From: an uncultured Rikenella sp.
Lineage (GTDB): Bacteria > Bacteroidota > Bacteroidia > Bacteroidales > Rikenellaceae
Assembly: GCF_910579375.1 (NCBI RefSeq)
Contig: NZ_CAJTUJ010000126.1
Coordinates: forward strand, 1-5,321
DNA: 5,321 nucleotides
Direction: 5' to 3'
Below the pieces are notes generated by a model. The model was not told the origin of the DNA. It searched no databases and saw only the letters and a program-made list of their open reading frames with translations. Made by a program: the position numbers and the translations under genes. Positions 1 through 5,190 of this stretch are shown here, one piece after another (the stretch's first letter is position 1; each line of letters starts with the position of its first letter).

Positions 1-29
1 AAAGCACGACCAACAGCTCGGCCCAGCGC

Positions 30-59
30 GGCGCGAAAACCGATTACGGTTTTCGCGCC
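30..59. repeat. Perfect 13-bp hairpin
   Basis: The 13-bp arm GGCGCGAAAACCG (30-42) is followed by a 4-base loop ATTA and its exact reverse complement (47-59). No T-tract follows on either strand, so it is not a typical intrinsic terminator. Its purpose is unknown; it may be part of the larger structured flank. Confidence 0.75.
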
Positions 60-151
60 CGAAGAACGAGCACGCCCCAAAGCTCGCCCTAGTTCTCCGC
101 CCCATGTCCGCCTCACTGCGGCTCCGCTATCGCTCCGCCACATTCCCGTCA

Positions 152-213
152 CCCGCTGGGATTTCATCTCGATTTTGCTCTCGCAAAATGAGCGAAATCC
201 CTTTTTAGGCGGG
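152..213. repeat. Large imperfect palindrome, first copy
   Basis: The core pairs ATTTTGC (172-178) with GCAAAAT (183-189) around a TCTC loop. CTC (168-170) pairs with GAG (190-192), and GGGATTTC (158-165) with GAAATCCC (194-201). An outer CCCGC (152-156) pairs with GCGGG (209-213) across an internal loop containing T5 (202-206). Read on the plus strand, hairpin plus T5 resembles a weak terminator, but the outer pairing and the similar second copy at 245-320 argue for a repeated structural element. Confidence 0.65.
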
Positions 214-498
214 CGGGCGACGGATTTCGTGCACAATTCTTTTTTCGCGCGCCTGGGGAAATCTTGTCAAAACGCGCAAGCGCATTTTGACGATTTCCCT
301 ATTTAGGCGGCGGCGCGCGATCTGATCACTGCCCCGGCTGGAACTGTTCTCGCTGGCTTCGCCTTCCCCCTCGCCGCTCGGCAATTTGCAAACTGCGTTT
401 GCATTGCTCTCGCTGGCAGCGTCGGTTGTGAACAAAGAGAACAAAAAAAACTTTAGACGGATGCTGCGCATCCTCAAGTTACCGACAGCCCAACTCAT
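205..498 (-). CDS. Doubtful 97-aa hypothetical ORF inside the structured flank
   Basis: An open frame of 97 codons starts at an ATG (498-496) preceded by AGGAG with a 9-base gap, so initiation is possible. Against it: the product is low-complexity and strongly basic at its C-terminus, with a Ser/Gly/Glu-rich middle (GEGEGEASEN, residues about 43-52). It has no recognisable domain or export signal, and its C-terminal part is written entirely over the palindrome at 245-320. It lies beyond the strong hairpin at 519-552 that probably ends the upstream operon. I do not recognise a function. It is more likely a by-product of a repeated non-coding element than a gene, but is listed because the start context is reasonable. 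Confidence 0.2.
   Translation of the reverse strand: MSWAVGNLRMRSIRLKFFLFSLFTTDAASESNANAVCKLPSGEGEGEASENSSSRGSDQIARRRLNREIVKMRLRVLTRFPQAREKRIVHEIRRPPA
245..320. repeat. Large imperfect palindrome, second copy
   Basis: The centre is GCGC-AA-GCGC (274-283). Outwards, GTCAAAA (266-272) pairs with TTTTGAC (285-291), GGGAAAT (256-262) with ATTTCCC (293-299), and TCGCGCGCC (245-253) with GGCGCGCGA (312-320). The right arm of the middle stem is followed by CTATTTAGGCGG, almost the same as the CTTTTTAGGCGG after the corresponding arm of the palindrome at 152-213, so the two are built alike. Confidence 0.65.
387..403. repeat. Small hairpin with TGC loop
   Basis: TGCAAAC (387-393), loop TGC, then GTTTGCA (397-403). 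This is a perfect 7-bp stem. A second hairpin with the same loop sequence lies at 459-473. Confidence 0.5.
443..473 (-). terminator. Possible weak secondary terminator
   Basis: On the minus strand a 6-bp stem GGATGC/GCATCC (473-468 with 464-459, 3-base loop) is followed after eight bases by T8 (450-443). The stem is short and the gap to the T-run is long, so it would be inefficient. It could act as a backup to the hairpin at 519-552, or the T8 may be coincidental. Confidence 0.25.
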
Positions 499-518
499 TG
501 AAAAAGACTCCTACAATA

Positions 519-552
519 CAGGGCGCCCGACGCTAATGCGTCAGGCGCCCTG
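519..552 (-). terminator. Probable terminator hairpin of the lipoprotein operon
   Basis: A 15-position stem (519-533 with 538-552) has a single C/A mismatch and a TAAT loop. It is very GC-rich and begins about 46 bases after the stop codon of the zinc-peptidase gene in the minus direction. The bases after it on the minus strand (TATTGTAGGAG, then T5 at 505-501) are only loosely T-rich. It is therefore a strong hairpin with a poor U-tract: an atypical intrinsic terminator or a 3' end-stabilising structure. Confidence 0.55.
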
Positions 553-598
553 GTTCTCAGACCTGCATCAGGCCTCCGAAAACTTACATCCGGCAACT

Positions 599-2425
599 CT
601 ACATCGGCAAGTTGCCCACCGCATCCTTCGAACAAACGGGCAACTTCCCGTCTTTCCCCATCTGCACGAAAACCGTCGCACAAAGCACCGTCCACTGATC
701 CCCGTAAGTCATCGTACTGGAGTGGCTATACCCCAGACAATGCCCATATTCGTGGAACATCGCCTGACGCGGATAACTATGCGGATGGCTGTTCGGAGAC
801 GTCGCATCGAAATAGACCCCCGTATAACAATAGTTCGCCAATCCATAAGTCTGTCCGCCCCCCAAGCCGCCGACCCCCGACACACAACCAAGCGAAAGCC
901 CCCCATGGCTGCGAATCCGTTGCCGCAACTGATCGAGATCAATCGGATTCCGACCGTTGTCCAGCAGCCGCCCATCGTACTTCTCCATCTCGGTATTGAA
1001 CTCCTCGGACGCGAACATAAAGGCCATATTGAGCGCCAAAGCCACCCCATGCCGACACAGCAACGGATTCATATGCCGCCAATAAGCATGTCCCGCATCC
1101 GCCGAATAGGCCGAAAACCGAATATACCACCGGCTGTCGATCCGTTCGATTTTCTTCATGAACGGATCCTCCGTCTGAATGACCAGCGAGACATCTTCAC
1201 CAGAGAGATCCGGTTGAGCCGGCACCACGATTTTCCGGCCGGACGCCGTCGTGAACGTGCGCTCCGAGCTGACCACCGGCAACGGGAACGAAGCCTCCAT
1301 GAACGGATAAATCAGATCGAATTGCGCCAACTCGACGAATTCCGGACTGAACTTATTGAACCGGCACAGGATTTTCACATCCCGAATCGCGATCGGCGAG
1401 AAGAACTTGACCAGCAACCGATGATCCCCCGCCACCGAAACCTGTAACGGAGCATTCGGATAGAACGAGCGCCGCCCCGCATTATAAAACACCTCCCGCG
1501 GTTCATCCGCCAGGAACATGGTATCGGTTTCGAACCGCGACAAGTCGTTTTCACGCACATAAAGCAACCCTTCCCGACTCTCCGGATGCTGATAATCTAT
1601 CCGGATATGCGCCACCCGCCCCGCCTCGATCCGACAGCCCGAGAAACGGTATTTGCGCACGAACGGCATCCCGTCGCTGCGTTCCGATTCGATCGTGACG
1701 ACCCCCGACAACGCCTTCCGACTCGGCAACGAGTAGAACGAACGACTCTCCGTAATGTCATAAACCGGAATCGCCCCGGTGCCGGAATAGGCTCCCGTCG
1801 CATCGAAAGCCGTGTAGACCCCATCCGCCTCGTCGAATGCGATTTCGATCTTGCGGATAAACCGCCACATGTACTCCGACGAGACATTCACATCCACATC
1901 GACCCGCCCCACACAGCGTTCCAAAGCCACCGGCTGCGAGACCGAAGCCTGTGCCCGCCCGACATGCAAATCCAGCTTTTTGTAGTAGTAGATTTCGTCC
2001 AGCGGTTCGGCATCGGTCGGATTCCGCAGCCAGACATCCGCCAGCCTCTGCGGCAGATCAACCGCCGCCGGTTGTTGCTCCCGACTGGCAGTCGCCATGA
2101 AGACGATCGTATAATCCCCCTCTTTCAGCCCCTCGACCGTCAGTTTCGAAAAGTCGGACTCCAACTTGTGCGTATGCAGGTCGAGCTTCTCGCCGCGGCT
2201 GTCGGTAATCATATACCACATCTGTCCAATCTGATCCCGGGGCAGCAACTCTGTCTCGTCGGCCCGGGTCGGAAGGGTGGAGTCGTTCTCCGCCTGAAAG
2301 CCGAAGACGAAAGTGACACTCCCCTCGCCCGGCTGCCGGAGGTCGAATTCCTGTCGTTTCGAGCACCCGGCCATTACCCACACGGTGCCCAAAAGGAAAA
2401 TAGCGATTTTCAGTCTGTTTTTCAT
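599..2425 (-). CDS. Lipoprotein: FimB/Mfa2-like N-terminal region plus HExxHxxGxxH zinc peptidase domain
   Basis: 608 aa. Residues 1-20 are a lipoprotein signal ending VMAG, with lipidated Cys21. Residues about 30-285 have the feel of Bacteroidota FimB/Mfa2-type minor fimbrial anchor proteins: alternating beta segments, a segment rich in LTVEGLKEGDYTIVF-type residues (95-109) and VGRVDVDVNV (172-181). Residues about 290-430 look like a second beta domain. The C-terminal part carries HEYGHCLGYSH at 558-568, giving zinc ligands His558, His562 and His568 and catalytic Glu559. STMTYG (570-575) follows at once and resembles a metzincin Met-turn with Met572. A Gly-rich loop (515-524) precedes the motif and only 40 residues follow His568. 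Inferred role: surface- or periplasm-facing lipid-anchored metalloprotease tied to a fimbrial system; substrate unknown. The start is the ATG at 2425, six bases after AGGAGG, rather than the adjacent GTG at 2428, which would sit too close. The family assignment of the N-terminal half is by resemblance only. Confidence 0.85.
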   Translation of the reverse strand: MKNRLKIAIFLLGTVWVMAGCSKRQEFDLRQPGEGSVTFVFGFQAENDSTLPTRADETELLPRDQIGQMWYMITDSRGEKLDLHTHKLESDFSKLTVEGLKEGDYTIVFMATASREQQPAAVDLPQRLADVWLRNPTDAEPLDEIYYYKKLDLHVGRAQASVSQPVALERCVGRVDVDVNVSSEYMWRFIRKIEIAFDEADGVYTAFDATGAYSGTGAIPVYDITESRSFYSLPSRKALSGVVTIESERSDGMPFVRKYRFSGCRIEAGRVAHIRIDYQHPESREGLLYVRENDLSRFETDTMFLADEPREVFYNAGRRSFYPNAPLQVSVAGDHRLLVKFFSPIAIRDVKILCRFNKFSPEFVELAQFDLIYPFMEASFPLPVVSSERTFTTASGRKIVVPAQPDLSGEDVSLVIQTEDPFMKKIERIDSRWYIRFSAYSADAGHAYWRHMNPLLCRHGVALALNMAFMFASEEFNTEMEKYDGRLLDNGRNPIDLDQLRQRIRSHGGLSLGCVSGVGGLGGGQTYGLANYCYTGVYFDATSPNSHPHSYPRQAMFHEYGHCLGYSHSSTMTYGDQWTVLCATVFVQMGKDGKLPVCSKDAVGNLPM

Positions 2426-2430
2426 CACAC

Positions 2431-2438
2431 GCCTCCTC
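2431..2438 (-). promoter_or_regulatory. Strong Shine-Dalgarno sequence in the operon junction
   Basis: The 15 bases between the two lipoprotein genes read GAGAGGAGGCGTGTG on the minus strand. AGGAGG is followed by six bases and then ATG. Bacteroidota genes often lack a clear Shine-Dalgarno, so this full match fixes the start at 2425 and suggests efficient re-initiation or coupling after the upstream stop at 2443-2441. Confidence 0.75.
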
Positions 2439-2440
2439 TC

Positions 2441-4348
2441 TTATTTCTTGACGCACCGCACGTATGCGAATCCTTCCATCTGCCACTGGTATTCATCAAT
2501 CAACGAGAGAGAATTGGTTGCCGCCGAGAAAGAGAGTCTGCGAAGCCAAGCATACCCTCCCGGACACCCCGTCCGGTCGTTGGTCCACATCAAAGCCCAG
2601 TTACCGAAATTCGGATTGTTCGACGTTGATTTATCGCCTTTATAGCCTGCCATCGGGAAGATCAAGAAACGATCCGTCCCATCGACGGAGAGTTTCACGT
2701 AACGCTGGGTTCCGGTCACCCCGGTCGGCGTCACGAGCGTCCCATTCGCGACATGAAGCGTAGCCGTAATTTGTTCGCCGGTCGCCGTGGTATAGTTCCC
2801 CGGAATCTGGGCCGAGGCCGGCAGAATGGCCCGCCATTCCGCCCGCGTCGGCACCCGGTAACCCTCGGGACACGGCATATGGGTATCGTGTATCCAAGGA
2901 GCATCCTGAGTCTGATTTCCGAGGTTATTCGAAGGATTGTATCCCTGCCACGGCACATACATATAGAGTCGTCCGAACTGGAACAGACCGCCGATGGTGT
3001 TGATCCAGCTCTCTCGGTACATCTCCTCAACCGTCAGGCCGTCGAGCGGATAGACCTGATCTTCCAGATCGTGCGTGCGGGCATTGAACGCCATCCAGGT
3101 CAGCCCGCCCATTTCGACCGTTTCGATCTGATGTTCGCTGGGCGCGACCCGAATCTCCACATAGTCGTACGAAAGCTGCGTCAGCGCACTCTTCAGGTGC
3201 ACGAGCACCGAATAGCCCAGCCGTCCCCGGCCCTGAGCCGCCACCGAAGCGTCGAACATCGAGACGAACCCGCCGTCGGGCTCTTCCGACACCGAAACGC
3301 CGCTGAGCGTGACATCCGGGTCCAACCCCTCGACGGAGTCGATATCGATCCGGCTGTCGCCCAAGAACGCAAGTTTCATCCCCGCCGCCCCTTCGGCCGG
3401 CACTTCGATCAGGTTATTCTGATAATCGACCTTGACCCCCGCCGGGAAACGGGAACGCGCCGCATCGAGCACGATACGATTCCCCGCATCCGGACTTCCG
3501 ACGACCGTTCCGCCCTCGTCCCACGGCTTGACCTCGACCACGCCTTCGATCATCGCGCCGGAGTTCCGCACCTCCACGGCATAGACCTTGTTGCATTCGA
3601 CCGTCGGCAGCTCCAGCTTCAGCCTCAACGGCGCGTCGTCATAGCTTCCGAGCAAAACGAGGTGCACCGGCTGGGCGCTTTCGAAAATCCGGAAGACGGA
3701 CTCCAGTTTGCCGCCTACCGCCGTTTCGAAGACTTTCCGGTAGGTGATCGTCTCTTTCGACGCCTGCTGGCCTTCGCGGAACGGATAGATCTCCGCCGGC
3801 GCATTCTCGACAAGGACTTCGCTGATCCGTATTTTGCTATCCGTCGAAGCATCGATGTCGAGCCGCGCCACGCTACGCTTAAGCGAGACAGTTCGGGGAT
3901 CCCCCCCCCCTCGCGTTTCGGTATCGTTCCCCAGGTCAACCACGGCCGTCATAAACTCCGGCGCAGAGTTGTCGTGCAAATCCCGCCCGACAGCGATATT
4001 GCGGAAATTCTCTTCGTCGATGGTCTCTCCGGAGAGCGAAAAAGGAATGCCGCTGATGAAATAGAGCCGAGACCCACCGGCCGCCGAAACGGCAATTTCG
4101 CCTTTCTCGTTCGGTTTCAGCTGTTGTTTCAGATAAAACTTACCGTTGCTGAAGTGATAGACCGACAGTTCCTGAATTTTTTCGGCCAGATTCTCCCCAG
4201 GCGCCTCGTTGTCCTGCAAAACCAACGGATAGGTCTGCCGTTCGCTTCCGTTCTCCAACACGGAAGGAGCCTGGCTCTTGTTGCACGCGCCCAAAAACAA
4301 CGCTCCGCACAGAAAATAGATAACGATCTTGTTGTCAATGTGTTTCAT
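2441..4348 (-). CDS. Fimbrillin-like lipoprotein with C-terminal FISUMP-type domain; contains a G10 tract
   Basis: 635 aa. Residues 1-21 form a lipoprotein signal ending LFLGA, with lipidated Cys22. Residues about 38-280 resemble fimbrillin/Mfa-like N-terminal domains: a beta-rich region with SLKRSVARLDIDA (155-167) and a domain-closing VVEVKPWDEGG (270-280). Residues about 290-400 are a second beta-rich region. Residues about 412-635 match the FISUMP pattern (Fibrobacter succinogenes major paralogous domain): GGLTWMAFN (414-422), MPCPEGYRVPTRAEW (491-505), FPMAGYKG (564-571) and closing FAYVRCVKK (627-635). Likely role: surface adhesin or fimbrial tip/accessory protein; ligand unknown. The start is the ATG at 4348 because an upstream in-frame ATG (4417) lies before the predicted promoter and the signal peptide begins at 4348. 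No clear Shine-Dalgarno precedes it. It is the first gene of the operon. Ten consecutive G on the coding strand encode the Gly-Gly-Gly around residues 147-149, making the gene a candidate for slipped-strand phase variation. Confidence 0.88.
   Translation of the reverse strand: MKHIDNKIVIYFLCGALFLGACNKSQAPSVLENGSERQTYPLVLQDNEAPGENLAEKIQELSVYHFSNGKFYLKQQLKPNEKGEIAVSAAGGSRLYFISGIPFSLSGETIDEENFRNIAVGRDLHDNSAPEFMTAVVDLGNDTETRGGGDPRTVSLKRSVARLDIDASTDSKIRISEVLVENAPAEIYPFREGQQASKETITYRKVFETAVGGKLESVFRIFESAQPVHLVLLGSYDDAPLRLKLELPTVECNKVYAVEVRNSGAMIEGVVEVKPWDEGGTVVGSPDAGNRIVLDAARSRFPAGVKVDYQNNLIEVPAEGAAGMKLAFLGDSRIDIDSVEGLDPDVTLSGVSVSEEPDGGFVSMFDASVAAQGRGRLGYSVLVHLKSALTQLSYDYVEIRVAPSEHQIETVEMGGLTWMAFNARTHDLEDQVYPLDGLTVEEMYRESWINTIGGLFQFGRLYMYVPWQGYNPSNNLGNQTQDAPWIHDTHMPCPEGYRVPTRAEWRAILPASAQIPGNYTTATGEQITATLHVANGTLVTPTGVTGTQRYVKLSVDGTDRFLIFPMAGYKGDKSTSNNPNFGNWALMWTNDRTGCPGGYAWLRRLSFSAATNSLSLIDEYQWQMEGFAYVRCVKK
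3901..3910 (-). repeat. G10 homopolymer in coding sequence (putative phase-variation tract)
   Basis: The plus strand shows ten C, which is ten G in the coding direction, in the Thr-Arg-Gly-Gly-Gly-Asp segment of the fimbrillin-like gene. Ten G keeps the frame open. Nine G would shift into a frame that stops at about 3715, after roughly 60 foreign residues. Eleven G would hit TAA about eight codons after the tract. Such runs are prone to polymerase slippage. Confidence 0.85.
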
Positions 4349-4395
4349 AGATTGAAAACGAGCTGTTTCCCGGTACGTTCCGGAATAATCGACTG

Positions 4396-4403
4396 CAAAA
4401 GTA
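4396..4403 (-). promoter_or_regulatory. Promoter -7 element of the lipoprotein operon
   Basis: The minus strand reads TACTTTTG, an exact match to the Bacteroidota -7 consensus TAnnTTTG. No good TTTG is seen at the -33 position (only GTTA-like bases near 4421-4424). Transcription would start near 4389, giving a leader of about 40 bases. This also rules out translation from the ATG at 4417. Confidence 0.6.
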
Positions 4404-4513
4404 TAATTTTTCCGCATACGTAACTACCTATCGATCAATTTTTAGCCTTTCGGCGAAACTGCCGCGCAGACCACAGCGGGCGGCGAGGCATCCGGAGAAA
4501 CTCTGGCAGGAAT

Positions 4514-4543
4514 TTTGCACTCGCTGAATTTGTGCTACTTTTG
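4514..4543 (+). promoter_or_regulatory. Promoter of the META-domain lipoprotein gene
   Basis: TTTG (4514-4517), an 18-base spacer, then TACTTTTG (4536-4543). Both boxes match the Bacteroidota -33/-7 consensus with near-ideal spacing. The predicted start is near 4550, leaving a leader of about 70 bases before the ATG at 4623. The ATG at 4515 overlaps the -33 box and so cannot be the start codon. Confidence 0.75.
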
Positions 4544-4622
4544 CAGAGGCTGTCGAACCGGCAGTCCGGCCATTACGGAACACCAAAAGATTTATTCACT
4601 CACCATTCATACAGACATCGAC

Positions 4623-5084
4623 ATGAAAAAAGGATGGATGCTGGCGACCGTCGGAGCGGCGGCCGTTTTACTGAGCGCATGTTGCGCATGCCGTAAAGGG
4701 AGCCCGAAGATTGCGAATCTCGAAGCGGACGACTGGCGTCTGATCGAATTCCTCGGCGCAGCGGTGCCGACCGAAAAGGCGGTGACGCTGACTTTCGACG
4801 CGGCTGAAAAGATGATCTACGGACAGGCTCCGTGCAACAACTTCTTCGCGGGTTACAGCCTCTACGAGGATCCGGAACACAACATCGAGATCAAGAATGC
4901 GGGCGTCACGCGGATGTACTGCCCGGATACGGAGATCGAAGACGGCTTCGTAAGCCGGTTGACGGAGATCAAACGGTTGAAACTCGAAGGCGAACGGCTT
5001 CTGATGCTGGACGGCGAGGGCAATCTGGTCGCCTTGTTGCAGGCCGTGCCGCGGACGGCGAAGGAGGGAGCGAACGGAAAATAG
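4623..5084 (+). CDS. META domain (HslJ-like) lipoprotein
   Basis: 153 aa. Residues 1-19 form a lipoprotein signal ending LLSA, with lipidated Cys20 followed by two more cysteines (Cys21, Cys23). The rest is one META domain of normal length: DDWRLIEF near the start (36-43), QAPCNNFFAGY (68-78), TRMYCPDTEIEDGFVSRL (96-113), and a closing strand pair around 118-141. META/HslJ proteins are small envelope proteins; E. coli HslJ is linked to heat shock and novobiocin resistance, and no enzymatic activity is established for the family. Here it is probably a periplasm- or surface-facing lipoprotein of unknown task. The start is chosen at the ATG that opens a MKKGW signal peptide; a longer frame from 4515 would include promoter sequence. 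It is transcribed alone, divergent from the fimbrial operon, and ended by its own terminator. Confidence 0.9.
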   Translation: MKKGWMLATVGAAAVLLSACCACRKGSPKIANLEADDWRLIEFLGAAVPTEKAVTLTFDAAEKMIYGQAPCNNFFAGYSLYEDPEHNIEIKNAGVTRMYCPDTEIEDGFVSRLTEIKRLKLEGERLLMLDGEGNLVALLQAVPRTAKEGANGK

Positions 5085-5135
5085 TCTCCGCGACCTGTTT
5101 TTTTTCCGAACGCATCTTTCGTTTCATTTTACACA

Positions 5136-5167
5136 GGGGCGACCTCGCAAAGGGTCGCCTCTTTTTT
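5136..5167 (+). terminator. Intrinsic terminator after the META gene
   Basis: A 9-bp GC-rich stem (5136-5144 with 5153-5161, one G-U pair) with an 8-base loop is followed directly by T6 (5162-5167). It sits about 50 bases after the stop codon. The A-run that would make it bidirectional is absent, so it mainly serves plus-strand transcription. Confidence 0.88.
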
Positions 5168-5190
5168 CGTATTATCTTTTCAAAGCCTCT

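Larger units (their letters stand above)
1..518. other. Gene-poor flank rich in inverted repeats
   Basis: About 520 bp without a convincing gene. The stretch contains at least five inverted repeats: 30-59, 152-213, 245-320, 387-403 and 459-473. It also has a direct repeat TCTCGCTGGC at 348-357 and 408-417, spaced exactly 60 bp apart. Base composition is patchy, with GC-only runs beside A8 (443-450) and T-rich runs. No tRNA or rRNA pattern and no transposase fragment is visible. The density of structure suggests a non-coding interspersed element or a structured RNA region, but that is inference; I see no defined boundaries or target-site duplication. Confidence 0.5.

Noticed and set aside
1..143. 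Minus-strand partial frame with Gly/Arg/Ala-rich product
   Set aside because: Reads through a perfect hairpin, has no domain or ribosome binding site, and is open only because the strand is GC-rich; not called as a gene.
152..213. CRISPR array
   Set aside because: The palindromes occur only twice, differ in sequence and have no equal-length spacers.
1..518. Insertion sequence or tRNA-associated attachment site
   Set aside because: No transposase fragment, terminal inverted-repeat pair with target duplication, or tRNA-like fold can be seen.
386..1447. Long plus-strand open frame antisense to the peptidase gene
   Set aside because: The product is Arg/His/Pro-rich without domains, typical of the antisense of a GC-rich gene; the minus-strand frame has a signal peptide and a catalytic motif.
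1586..2629. Plus-strand open frame spanning the peptidase 5' end and the operon junction
   Set aside because: Antisense shadow with basic, low-complexity composition; it crosses two real minus-strand genes and has no promoter or ribosome binding site.
4349..4417. N-terminal extension of the fimbrillin-like protein from the ATG at 4417
   Set aside because: It would precede the predicted transcription start and bury the signal peptide 23 residues inside the protein.
2753..4423. 556-codon plus-strand open frame antisense to the fimbrillin-like gene
   Set aside because: Arg/His/Asp-rich product with no recognisable domain; the opposite strand has a lipoprotein signal, fimbrillin-like and FISUMP features.
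4515..4622. N-terminal extension of the META lipoprotein from the ATG at 4515
   Set aside because: The ATG overlaps the -33 promoter box and the extension would hide the lipoprotein signal.
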